DNA from: a virus
IMG/VR virus record: IMGVR_UViG_3300009790_000010
Span: 1-61,201 of that record
DNA length: 61,201 nucleotides
Strand: one strand, 5' to 3'
The position numbers and the translations under genes were made by a program. The first letter of the stretch is position 1. Every line of letters begins with the position of its first letter. Positions 1 through 7,643 of this stretch are shown here, one piece after another. The notes beneath the pieces were generated by a model. The model was not told the origin of the DNA. It worked only from the letters and a program-made list of their open reading frames with translations, and searched no databases.

Positions 1-97
1 CTACTGTTTAAGTTTACACGTAAAACAGTTACAATACACCTAACTTTGCACCATATATGCCCAACCCTGTACTCCCACCCTATATATAGCAACACAA

Positions 98-111
98 GGG
101 ACCGAAGTCCC
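98..111 (-). terminator. C(UUCG)G hairpin downstream of the leftward gene
   Basis: Read on the minus strand this is GGGAC-TTCG-GTCCC, a perfect 5-bp stem closed by the very stable C(UUCG)G tetraloop, starting about 20 bases after the stop of the leftward gene. The bases after it are T-rich but lack a clean T-run, so it may be a weak terminator or an RNA 3'-end stabiliser. Confidence 0.5.
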
Positions 112-133
112 CTGATATGCTAAAGGTTTGCTA

Positions 134-610
134 TTAGAACGCAACCAAAGTAGAAGGGTCAACAACTTCTTGCTCAAAGGTAGCATTAGCATTAGCGTAT
201 TCGCTTGCCTTGAATGCAATTCTCTGACCGCCTGTTGGCATTTGAATTTGCAGGAATTGCTCCCCTTTCTGTGTGAACGCTTCGTAAAGGTTGAAGTTGT
301 AAAGCTGTGGAATGCTGATAGTCTTATTCCTAAGACCTTCACTCACTGCAGGTGAGCAGTAAACCATAGCTCTCTCATCTTCATTCTTGTACAAGAACAC
401 AACACAACGGTTCTGAACTTCAAGACCTGTGATAGGGTCTATCTTGGTGCTCTTTTGCATATTAGCTTTAGATAGCTCTATCCAGCCGTCCTTGCCTACC
501 CCTTGGTAAACAGTTCCTAATTCAACTCTGTCGTTAGTATCAACGCTTGACCAGATACTTGGGTCTGTTAGCAGATTAACCCCTGCTTGGGCTTTTTTAG
601 TATTATCCAT
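134..610 (-). CDS. Leftward hypothetical protein, 158 aa
   Basis: This is the only convincing minus-strand gene in the window. It starts at ATG (610 on the minus strand) after an A/T-rich leader and ends in TAA at 134, just before a UUCG hairpin. The product is soluble-looking, with no signal peptide or membrane segment and no motif I recognise. It has a mixed beta-type composition with several Gln/Asn-rich stretches and two Cys. It is transcribed away from the packaging operon and so probably belongs to the other (early/replicative) transcription block of the phage, whose remainder lies outside the window. A single-strand-binding or other nucleic-acid role is possible but not shown by any visible motif. 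Confidence 0.7.
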   Translation of the reverse strand: MDNTKKAQAGVNLLTDPSIWSSVDTNDRVELGTVYQGVGKDGWIELSKANMQKSTKIDPITGLEVQNRCVVFLYKNEDERAMVYCSPAVSEGLRNKTISIPQLYNFNLYEAFTQKGEQFLQIQMPTGGQRIAFKASEYANANATFEQEVVDPSTLVAF

Positions 611-788
611 TGGATTAAATAATTTAAGTTAAGCGTGTTTTGTCAAAGGGGGACTACCCCCACCACGCAGTTTTTTTGTGGGGTTTCAAATGGTAGGGGT
701 CTCCTTCAGTACACACACGATGGGGGGGGTGGTTTTGAAAAAAGGGTAGTTAAAAATTTGGAAGTTTGGGGTAGAATGTTATACCTTT

Positions 789-802
789 GGTGGGTGGGTG
801 GG
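789..802 (+). other. Potential G-quadruplex motif
   Basis: Four G-tracts of 2, 3, 3 and 3 bases are separated by single T loops (GGTGGGTGGGTGGG). Short-loop motifs of this kind fold into very stable quadruplexes, at least two tetrads here. It stands out in AT-rich DNA and lies in the divergent spacer, downstream of a G8 run at 722-729. Its role is unknown; transcription, replication or packaging control are all possible. Confidence 0.45.
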
Positions 803-897
803 ATATTAAATCATAAGTATATAACTTATTTAGGTTCCTTGTAACCAGTAAAACAATGAATGTTCAGACATAATATAGCTTTTATACAAAGATTATT

Positions 898-929
898 TTG
901 ATAAGTCATTTATTTTTTTTATATATTTG
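898..929 (+). promoter_or_regulatory. Bacteroidota-type promoter for the packaging operon
   Basis: A TTG at 898-900 lies 21 bases upstream of TATATTTG at 922-929. This matches the Bacteroidota primary-sigma consensus (-33 TTG, about 20 bases, -7 TAnnTTTG). The predicted start near 936 gives a short A/T-rich leader before the ATG at 958. It suggests that the virion genes are read by the host RNA polymerase. Confidence 0.65.
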
Positions 930-957
930 CATATAGTAAAGCCAATATAACTAAATA

Positions 958-1386
958 ATGGAAGCACAAAAATCAAAAGTAATACAGAAACTAGCAAAAA
1001 GCTATGATGACAAGTATGAACTTGCTCAACAGTACTATTCCATACTATCTGCATTAAACAATCTAAAGCTCACTGAAAGAGAGATACAATTGGTGGCATA
1101 CACGTCAATCAAAGGTACCATCACTTATGCTAACGCTAGAGCAGAGTTTTGTGAGAAGTATAACACTACAACAGCTACGATCAATAATATTGTGAGTAAG
1201 CTTAAGAAAGTGGGTGTATTTATCAAAGAAGATAGTAAGGTGAAGGTTAATCCGGTGATAGTGTTGGACTTTGAGAAACATATTAACCTGTTTATACAAT
1301 TACAGCATGAAGAAGATAGACAAGAAGCAAATGAGCCTAAGGGAACATATAGTGAAGAAGATGGCGATAGGGATGGTGGTGAGTGA
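958..1386 (+). CDS. Winged-helix-like protein, 142 aa
   Basis: First gene of the rightward operon, starting about 20 bases after the predicted transcription start. Residues about 38-95 look helical and resemble a helix-turn-helix or winged-helix unit: a helix beginning LTEREIQL, then a Thr-rich turn (TTTATINN) and a helix ending in KKVGVF. This is the layout of MarR-like or phage small regulatory DNA-binding proteins. The C-terminal 30 residues are acidic and probably disordered. A position upstream of the terminase fits either a late regulator or a DNA-recognition component of packaging. The stop is TGA, one of only two in the window. The next gene overlaps its 3' end in another frame. Confidence 0.75.
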   Translation: MEAQKSKVIQKLAKSYDDKYELAQQYYSILSALNNLKLTEREIQLVAYTSIKGTITYANARAEFCEKYNTTTATINNIVSKLKKVGVFIKEDSKVKVNPVIVLDFEKHINLFIQLQHEEDRQEANEPKGTYSEEDGDRDGGE

Positions 1387-1663
1387 GAGAGTGATTGATC
1401 AAGTGATAACACACCAGTTCAATTCTGCTGAAGATGCCACTAAGACTCAGAACAGTATAGAAATTTCTGGGTTTGGAAAATTTGTTTTTAATTCATCCAA
1501 GGCCGTTAAGAGAATAGAAAAGCTAGAAAAAATAAAAAAGAACTACGAACAGCAACTAGCCGAGAATACATTACCAACCAAGAAGTTGGATGTAATCAAG
1601 AGCAAGCTGAGTAATCTCAACCTAACTTTGAACTCAATAAAACCAAAAGTAAATGTCGAATAA
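1307..1663 (+). CDS. HU/IHF-like DNA-binding protein, about 118 aa
   Basis: The central segment contains IEISGFGKF (GFGKF at residues 55-59 from this start). It aligns with the hallmark strand of HU/IHF proteins (consensus GFGxF), preceded by the expected two-helix N-terminal region (LREHIVKKMAI...VIDQVITHQF). HU/IHF proteins bend DNA, and IHF-like subunits are known near the terminase genes of crAss-like phages. The C-terminal 45 residues are Lys/Glu-rich, predicted coiled coil, and replace the usual DNA-binding arm and tail. The start is uncertain: the frame is open from 1271, but the HU-like part begins near the ATGs at 1307 and 1331. The gene overlaps the upstream one by about 80 bases with either of the first two starts. 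A role in DNA bending during packaging or condensation is inferred. Confidence 0.7.
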   Translation: MKKIDKKQMSLREHIVKKMAIGMVVSERVIDQVITHQFNSAEDATKTQNSIEISGFGKFVFNSSKAVKRIEKLEKIKKNYEQQLAENTLPTKKLDVIKSKLSNLNLTLNSIKPKVNVE

Positions 1664-1781
1664 CAGTCCGAAGCAAAACATAGAACAAGTTAAAGCTTGG
1701 ATGAAGACACTGAAGAGTCACAAGAATGTACAAAAATCTAAAGATAAACGTAGGTCAAATCTACGAAGGATGGAAAAATAA
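1653..1781 (+). CDS. Possible small basic protein, 42 aa
   Basis: An ATG inside the last codons of the HU/IHF-like gene opens a 42-codon frame (begins MSNNSPKQNIEQ, ends RRMEK) that closes with TAA at 1779-1781, overlapping the start of the next gene. It is strongly basic (many K/R) with one amphipathic helix-like stretch. Overlaps at both ends are normal for this compact operon, but the frame is short enough to be chance. Confidence 0.35.
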   Translation: MSNNSPKQNIEQVKAWMKTLKSHKNVQKSKDKRRSNLRRMEK

Positions 1782-2028
1782 GCTACTCCCTGATGCTGAT
1801 ATGGTGGAGCAGATAGAACTAGTTAGTGCAGAAAGGATGTCTATATGTGACGCATGTCCTAATCATTCTAGTAAACATAAGACTGCTAGACCAGATGCAC
1901 ATTGTGTTAGTTGTGGATGTACTTTGTCAGCTAAAACAAAATGCTTATCTTGCACATGTCCAATCAATAAATGGACAGCTGTGTTAACAGATGCACAACA
2001 AGATGTAATTGAAGACCATAAGTTATGA
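1726..2028 (+). CDS. Cys-rich zinc-binding protein, 100 aa
   Basis: Eight cysteines are arranged as C41-x2-C44, C60-x2-C63-x-C65 and C73-x2-C76-x-C78, with a His at 59. This pattern fits a two-site zinc ribbon or knuckle. Such small treble-clef-like proteins in phage packaging operons usually bind nucleic acid or a protein partner; no enzyme motif is visible. The N-terminal 35 residues look helical and may be a partner-binding segment. The stop overlaps the next start (ATGA), indicating translational coupling within the terminase operon. Confidence 0.8.
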   Translation: MYKNLKINVGQIYEGWKNKLLPDADMVEQIELVSAERMSICDACPNHSSKHKTARPDAHCVSCGCTLSAKTKCLSCTCPINKWTAVLTDAQQDVIEDHKL

Positions 2029-2303
2029 GTGAAGAAAAGAAATTTAAAGGTTTAAGAAAGGTGTCCATCATAGGATTGATAGATATGCTTAAAAAGATCT
2101 ATGATGATGGAGCAGATTTCATTGATATAATGGGACATCAGGCTGAAGAGGGTAAAGAAGACGTGATTAAAATTGAAGTAAAACCGGAGTATTATACAAC
2201 TGACCTGAATGATACAGATCCAGAGTATCTGGTAACCGAACAAGACTATGAGGAAGAGTTTCCTCCTATATCTGATGAGGATATAAATGATTTAATCAAA
2301 TAA
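2025..2303 (+). CDS. Acidic hypothetical protein, 92 aa
   Basis: Starts within the stop of the Cys-rich gene (ATGA overlap), so it is co-translated. The first 35 residues are basic and helical (KKFKGLRKVSIIGLIDMLKKIY) and the remainder is very acidic (D/E-rich tail). I do not recognise a family. The charge split suggests a small adaptor or chaperone-like protein that binds a basic partner or masks DNA. Four bases separate it from the next gene. Confidence 0.75.
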   Translation: MSEEKKFKGLRKVSIIGLIDMLKKIYDDGADFIDIMGHQAEEGKEDVIKIEVKPEYYTTDLNDTDPEYLVTEQDYEEEFPPISDEDINDLIK

Positions 2304-2307
2304 ACCA

Positions 2308-2544
2308 ATGTACATAACTAAAATAATAAACATAATAAAACACCTAAAGGAACTTCATCCTAAGATGAATATAGGCAAACATATAGCTACAGCCTTAGAT
2401 GGAGAAGATGTATGGTCTATAACAGATAAAAAGTTTCATCAATTACTAAGTAATTATCAAGCTAAACTAGATATAGTGGAAGTGGAAGATGATAACTTTG
2501 AAGTTGATAAGATTATCAAGGATGGATTATCAATAGGTAAATAA
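2308..2544 (+). CDS. Hypothetical protein, 78 aa
   Basis: Small operon gene between coupled neighbours. The N-terminal half (IINIIKHLKELHPKMNIGKHIATALDG) is helical with Ile/Lys/His-rich faces; the C-terminal half is acidic. No family is recognised. Together with the preceding 92-aa and following 109-aa genes it forms a run of small proteins directly before the terminase, where a small terminase subunit or packaging accessory factor would be expected. Confidence 0.7.
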   Translation: MYITKIINIIKHLKELHPKMNIGKHIATALDGEDVWSITDKKFHQLLSNYQAKLDIVEVEDDNFEVDKIIKDGLSIGK

Positions 2545-2551
2545 CAACTGC

Positions 2552-2881
2552 ATGGCAGTAAAGAAAACTACATACATAAACGCAGAGTTAGACTGGGCCG
2601 AAGGACAATTGGTTCAATGGAAAGCCTATGTAGATGCTAATCCTCTCCCTGCACTGAAAGATAGAATAGAGTATAAACAAACTGCTAATGGTGGATCTAT
2701 ACCTATGGTGGTAGCATCTATTGAATCTCAGGGTAAGTTTATTCAAGATACTATGAAAAACTACTTAGCCCTACTGGGTCAAGTTGATAGTTTACGTGAG
2801 AGAGAAGTCAAGAAGGTGGAAACTAGAGGTGGGGCAGCATTAGGTAGTATGGCTGAAGACTTTTTAAAAAGTAGAGGGTAA
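2552..2881 (+). CDS. Hypothetical protein upstream of TerL, possible small terminase analogue, 109 aa
   Basis: This gene ends two bases before the TerL start. The protein is mostly helical. The middle carries a long helix (VVASIESQGKFIQDTMKN) followed by a Lys/Glu/Arg-rich segment (REREVKKVETRGG) and a Gly/Ala turn. Length and position suit a small terminase subunit or a packaging adaptor, but no helix-turn-helix is evident and the assignment rests on position only. The HU/IHF-like or winged-helix protein upstream could serve the DNA-recognition role instead. Confidence 0.7.
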   Translation: MAVKKTTYINAELDWAEGQLVQWKAYVDANPLPALKDRIEYKQTANGGSIPMVVASIESQGKFIQDTMKNYLALLGQVDSLREREVKKVETRGGAALGSMAEDFLKSRG

Positions 2882-2883
2882 GT

Positions 2884-4905
2884 ATGGACTACAAAAACTT
2901 ACAATACTCTGAATGGTTTATAAATCAAAAACGTATTCCAGACAAAGAATCAAAAGAACATAAAGAGTTCTTTGATTTCCATAAAGAAGTGTGCATGAAT
3001 GGATGTGTAGTAGATGGAGCATATATCAATCCATTCTTATATTGGCATCTAAACTTCTGGCACACAGAAGTAGATACTATAGATGAGTATGGTAGAATCA
3101 ATCAGAAATATGCTAATCCATTACTTCGTGATAATGAATGGTTAGTAACCAATGAGATAGACAGAGCTCATAAAGAAAAGAAAGGTCTAGTTATATTAGG
3201 TATTAGACGTTTTGCAAAGTCTGTAATAGAAGCCAGTTACATTGGTCATGGTGCTACATTTGATGAAAACTCACAGAATATTATAGCAGGTTTGAATGCA
3301 CCTGATATAAAACTTATTACAGACAAAATAGATAAAGGTCTAAACTTTCTACCTAAAGAATGGAGATGGCAGAGAGTAGAAGATAACTGGAAAAACCAAG
3401 TCACCTTAGGTATAAAAACTAAAGGTGGAACAAGAATACCTTTCTCACAAATCCTCATTCGTAATTTAGATGGAGGTAATAATGAAGAAGCTATTGCAGG
3501 TACAAAACCTAGAAGGCTGATCATTGATGAGATAGGTAAAGGTAACTTTCTACGTGGATTACAAGCTGCAATACCAGGATTCACCACACCATTTGGATGG
3601 GGGTGTAGTCCAATATTAACTGGTACAGGTGGAGACATGAAGATGTTTATGGATGCAAAGTCTTTAATGTTTGATGTAGATAATTTTAATTTTCTAACAT
3701 ACAACAATGCAAAAGACGAAAAAAGAATCCACGGATTATTCATTTCTCATAAGTATAGAATGGAGGCAAAAGAAGAGTCCACGTTGGGTTCTTTTTTACA
3801 CAAGAAAAAAGATTCCATACTTCACAAGATACCTATGTTAGTATCGGATGAAGAGAAAGCCACAACAATTACAAACGAAATACTAGAAAGATTAAAAAAA
3901 GCTGGTGATAGAGTTGCATATCTCAAAGAAAAAATGTATTATCCACAAGATGTAGATGATATATTCTTAAATGAGGATACAAACATATTTGATATAGAAG
4001 CAGCTAAACGTCAGAAGTATAGAATATCTGAACAAGAGAAAACAGGAACACCTGTTATATTGTATGATGATGGGGAAGGTGTAAAGCATGACTTTACCGA
4101 TAAGATAGCTATAACTAATTTTCCACTAAAGCAAACTGATATGAAGGATGCACCGGTGGTTATATATGAGTTTCCTATAGAAAACCCTCCATATGGCTTA
4201 TATGTTGCAGGTATTGACCCTTATAGACAGGGTAAATCAGCATATAGCTCCTCATTAGGGTCTGTATACATATATAAACGTATGCATGCAATATCTGGGG
4301 AAAAGTACCAAGATATGTTCGTTGCAAGTTATTGTGCACGTCCAGACAAGAAAGAAACTTGGGAAGAGCAGGCTAGATACCTAATAAAGTACTATAATGC
4401 AAGAGCATTATGTGAAAACGATGAGATATCTTTTATTGACTATATGATTAATAAAGGAGATGCTCATTATCTAGAAAAGCAACCTCAATGGTTGAAGGAG
4501 ATTGTACCAAACACTACAGTGAGACGTGATTATGGTATACATAGATCTTCGGAAAAGATAAGAGACTTCTTGCACAGTTGTTTAAAGAAATATACTGAAG
4601 AAGTAGTACACACTGAAACCAATGAAGAAGGAGAAATCGTATCTGAAGTAAAAGGGATGTCTAAAATATTAGATCCTGTATTACTAGAAGAAATGATACA
4701 GTACAATGAGTCAGGTAACTTTGACCGTATTATTGCAGCTGAATTAGCTATTGGGTTAGCAATGAAACTAGATCCAATGATAGGTAGAGTTGGTGATAAG
4801 GAAGATGAAAGATTTTCATCCTTTCGTAAACAAAATAAAAAAAACATTCTATTCACAGAGTCAAGAGGACTCTTTGGAAGAAAAAGAAATAAACTTTTTT
4901 CATAA
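2884..4905 (+). CDS. terL: Terminase large subunit (TerL), 673 aa
   Basis: Packaging motor: an ATPase that translocates DNA through the portal and a nuclease that cuts concatemers. The ATPase half has a Walker A-like G106-IRRFA-KS113, with Ala at the position usually held by the Gly before Lys112, and a Walker B (LIID215E216). The C-terminal RNase H-like nuclease half shows acidic residues at the expected spots: D445 (AGIDP), E511 (LCENDE) and D614 (NFDRIIAAELA). The length is typical for crAss-like TerL. The gene ends in TAATG, sharing one base with the portal start, so the two are translationally coupled. The family call is firm; the Walker A variation is seen directly. Confidence 0.96.
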   Translation: MDYKNLQYSEWFINQKRIPDKESKEHKEFFDFHKEVCMNGCVVDGAYINPFLYWHLNFWHTEVDTIDEYGRINQKYANPLLRDNEWLVTNEIDRAHKEKKGLVILGIRRFAKSVIEASYIGHGATFDENSQNIIAGLNAPDIKLITDKIDKGLNFLPKEWRWQRVEDNWKNQVTLGIKTKGGTRIPFSQILIRNLDGGNNEEAIAGTKPRRLIIDEIGKGNFLRGLQAAIPGFTTPFGWGCSPILTGTGGDMKMFMDAKSLMFDVDNFNFLTYNNAKDEKRIHGLFISHKYRMEAKEESTLGSFLHKKKDSILHKIPMLVSDEEKATTITNEILERLKKAGDRVAYLKEKMYYPQDVDDIFLNEDTNIFDIEAAKRQKYRISEQEKTGTPVILYDDGEGVKHDFTDKIAITNFPLKQTDMKDAPVVIYEFPIENPPYGLYVAGIDPYRQGKSAYSSSLGSVYIYKRMHAISGEKYQDMFVASYCARPDKKETWEEQARYLIKYYNARALCENDEISFIDYMINKGDAHYLEKQPQWLKEIVPNTTVRRDYGIHRSSEKIRDFLHSCLKKYTEEVVHTETNEEGEIVSEVKGMSKILDPVLLEEMIQYNESGNFDRIIAAELAIGLAMKLDPMIGRVGDKEDERFSSFRKQNKKNILFTESRGLFGRKRNKLFS

Positions 4906-7487
4906 TGGCAATTATAAGATATTCAAACGATTCAACAGTTAAGTACGCATACTTAAACATCTTTCCTGATCAGTTTAAAACTGCGAAGCAAAAGCAAGAT
5001 GACAGTTGGGTTAAAAACACAATGGACTACTTTGCAAATCAAGCATATGCAATGTATATAAGAAACAGGGACACATTTGTAAAGAACTATGATTTAATGA
5101 AAGGAATCTTACGTAGAGAAGATTTCTATCAAGAACCAGAAGTAAGAAGCTTTACTGATCAGTTAGTATCAGATGCAGACCTACCTGCATACGTAAAAAT
5201 GTATTCTATTGTAACTACACCAGTTAATGAGTTAGTAGGAGAGATATCTAAACGTCCAGATTCATTTAGAGTAAAAGCTTTTGATGATGATAGTCAAGCA
5301 GAAGAGTTACAGTTTAAAACAGATACACTACAAAACTACGTAGTAAGTAAAGTAAAAAACCAGATAGCAGCAAAAGCAGCAATAGCTGGAGAAGAAATAA
5401 ATCAAGAAGACTTAGAGAAACTTACATTCGATCAAGTAAAAGATGAACTAGATAGTTATACATCTGTTGCAGAGAAATGGGCTAATCATGTCTTAACTGC
5501 ACAAAAAGCTGACTTTAATTTAAAAGAAAAGTCCGAAGAAGCATTTAGAGATTTACTTATTTCTGCTAGACAGTTTTATCATATATATGAAGATAACTCT
5601 AAATTAGGATACAATATCGAGGTAACTAATCCACGAAACACATGGTATCTAACTACTCCTAATAAGAAATATATATCAGATCCTACAGGAAGAAAGCAAG
5701 GATCTTATGCTGCAGGTACAGTAGAAGTGATGGAGTTATCAGAAATAATTGAAGCAGTTCCTGAATTAACTAAAGAAGAGATTGATCACTTAAGATCCTC
5801 TTTAGAAAACTATGGACTATTAAATGTTTCGGAATCTAATTTAACTAATCCTGATGTTACACCAGGTATTGATTCTATTACATACGATACTTATGATCCT
5901 CTTGTATTACAGACACGTATGATTATTGAGTCTGAGATGAAGGAGAATGATGATGGATTAAGAGACTTTCTTGGCCTAACTAATAATGTTTCTGCATTTG
6001 GTTACAAGTATGTAGTTGTAAGAGCATATTGGATTTCTAAAAAGAAGATAGGTAGACTTATCTATCTTGACGATATGGGTATGGAACAATCCACGCTAGT
6101 AGATGAGAATTATAAAAATGGAATGATGCCTACACAAATCTCACTAGAATGGGGATGGGTTAATCAATGGTACCAAGGAATTAAAATAGGTGCAGACATT
6201 TATCATGTTAAACCTTATAAACTATTAGACTACTGTCCTATCATAGGTACAGTTTATGAGCAAAAGAATACAGAAGCTAAATCTTTAGTAGACTTAATGA
6301 AACCTTTCCAGGTTATTTACAATGTTTGTATGAATCAGTTATATAAACTGCTAGAAAAGGAAATGGGTAAGGTACAACTTATGTCACTACGTCATATTCC
6401 TATACCTAAAGATGGAGATGCACAAGATGCACTCGAGATGTGGGAGATGGAAGCGAGAAATCGAGGTGTAGTGTTTGTAGATGATAGCCCAGAGAATTTA
6501 AAAGCTCCAAGCTCATTTAATCAGTTTACATCACTAGATCTTACACGTACTCAGGAAATACAGTCCAGATATACCCTAGCACAACAAATGAAAGTAGAAT
6601 GTTGGGAACTTATCGGTATGTCGAAACAACGTATGGGATCTATAGCTGCATCAGAAACAGCAACAGGTACAAGAACAGCAATGCAACAGAGTTACTCTCA
6701 GACAGAGCCTCTATTTGTTGCTCACGAGTATGTACAAGGGCAGTTATATCAAGCAATTGTAGATGCTTCACTATATATAGAGAGTTCAAAACCACAATCT
6801 ACTTTATCTTACATAACTAGCGAAGGTGAGTCTGCATTTGTACAAGTTAATGGTAATGACTTATCATTACGTGATCTTCAAGTGTTCTTAACTAATAGAC
6901 CTGAAGACACTCAAATGTTTAATGAACTTAGACAATTATCTCAAGCTGTTATTCAAAATGGTGGTACACTTTATGATGTAATCGAATTATATAGCACCAA
7001 GTCGATGAGAGAGATGAAGAAGACCTTTAAAGACCTCAGAGATAAGATGGATGCTCAACAACAACAGCAACTTCAATTGCAACAGCAAGCACAACAGGCT
7101 CAACAACAGCAAGCTCAAGCAGCCTTAGAGCAAGCTAAGCAAATGAAGATGGAAGATCAGATTAACTCCGATAGACAAAATGAACTTGACAGAGTAAACA
7201 AGAAAGAAGTTGCTCTTATCAATGCAATGGCTAAAGGTCCTGCAATAGTAGGGGCTGATGATGATGGTTCTGGTGTTCCTGATATTGTAGAGATGTCTAG
7301 ACTAGAAGCTGAAACAAATAAAGCTAATAAAGCTTATCAAGGAAAGATGGCAGAGATACAAGGTAGAAATACTGTTGCTTCTCAAAAGTTACAAATTGAA
7401 AGAGATAAAATAAAATTAGCTCGTGAAAATATGGATAATGATTTAGCTGTCGCTAAAATGAATGCTAAAGGAAGAAAAAAGGATTAA
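4905..7487 (+). CDS. Portal protein, 860 aa
   Basis: Dodecameric ring at the unique capsid vertex through which DNA is packaged and ejected; it docks TerL and the neck proteins. The call rests on position (immediately after TerL), size, and a portal-like layout: an alpha/beta body of about 650 residues with conserved Trp-rich strands, then a helical stem/crown region. Residues about 705-745 are a Gln-rich helix (runs of QQQQ and QAQQ) followed by a charged coiled coil with many Lys/Glu. This suits a crown or barrel extending into the capsid. It is longer than most phage portals, as is usual in crAss-like phages. Confidence 0.88.
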   Translation: MAIIRYSNDSTVKYAYLNIFPDQFKTAKQKQDDSWVKNTMDYFANQAYAMYIRNRDTFVKNYDLMKGILRREDFYQEPEVRSFTDQLVSDADLPAYVKMYSIVTTPVNELVGEISKRPDSFRVKAFDDDSQAEELQFKTDTLQNYVVSKVKNQIAAKAAIAGEEINQEDLEKLTFDQVKDELDSYTSVAEKWANHVLTAQKADFNLKEKSEEAFRDLLISARQFYHIYEDNSKLGYNIEVTNPRNTWYLTTPNKKYISDPTGRKQGSYAAGTVEVMELSEIIEAVPELTKEEIDHLRSSLENYGLLNVSESNLTNPDVTPGIDSITYDTYDPLVLQTRMIIESEMKENDDGLRDFLGLTNNVSAFGYKYVVVRAYWISKKKIGRLIYLDDMGMEQSTLVDENYKNGMMPTQISLEWGWVNQWYQGIKIGADIYHVKPYKLLDYCPIIGTVYEQKNTEAKSLVDLMKPFQVIYNVCMNQLYKLLEKEMGKVQLMSLRHIPIPKDGDAQDALEMWEMEARNRGVVFVDDSPENLKAPSSFNQFTSLDLTRTQEIQSRYTLAQQMKVECWELIGMSKQRMGSIAASETATGTRTAMQQSYSQTEPLFVAHEYVQGQLYQAIVDASLYIESSKPQSTLSYITSEGESAFVQVNGNDLSLRDLQVFLTNRPEDTQMFNELRQLSQAVIQNGGTLYDVIELYSTKSMREMKKTFKDLRDKMDAQQQQQLQLQQQAQQAQQQQAQAALEQAKQMKMEDQINSDRQNELDRVNKKEVALINAMAKGPAIVGADDDGSGVPDIVEMSRLEAETNKANKAYQGKMAEIQGRNTVASQKLQIERDKIKLARENMDNDLAVAKMNAKGRKKD

Positions 7488-7643
7488 ATAATTATCTTCA
7501 TTATAGAGAAGAAAATATTAATGCTATATTATCTCAACTATTTACAAAAATATATAAATAAAGTTTTGTAAATTAAAATGACTGGTTTAAATTTACAGTC
7601 AAATACGGAATAAAAACCAATTTTTAATAAAAAATAACTACAT

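Larger units (their letters stand above)
611..957. other. Divergent intergenic region, G-rich, non-coding
   Basis: About 350 bases separate the leftward gene from the rightward packaging operon. A 69-codon ORF (635-844) is present but has low-complexity Gly/Trp-rich composition and looks like chance. The region holds competing hairpins (GGGGG-ACTA-CCCCC at 648-661; CCCCAC at 658-663 with GTGGGG at 678-683), a run of eight G at 722-729, a G-quadruplex-like motif at 789-802 and a rightward promoter at 898-929. I found no clear TAnnTTTG box for the leftward gene. Confidence 0.7.

Noticed and set aside
40-355. ORFs overlapping the leftward gene (40-342 minus, 128-355 plus)
   Set aside because: Both lie largely within the coding region of the 158-aa leftward gene or its 3' flank and have composition unlike proteins here.
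611-700. Leftward promoter for the minus-strand gene
   Set aside because: Near-matches such as CAAATGGTA (plus strand) have the TA one base off; not convincing.
635-844. 69-codon ORF in the divergent spacer
   Set aside because: Low-complexity Gly/Trp-rich product from the G-rich DNA, no leader and no neighbour support; likely chance.
7488-7643. Possible promoter near AAAGTTTTG before the scaffold-like gene
   Set aside because: TTTG is present but the TA of TAnnTTTG is not at the right place and no -33 TTG is spaced correctly.
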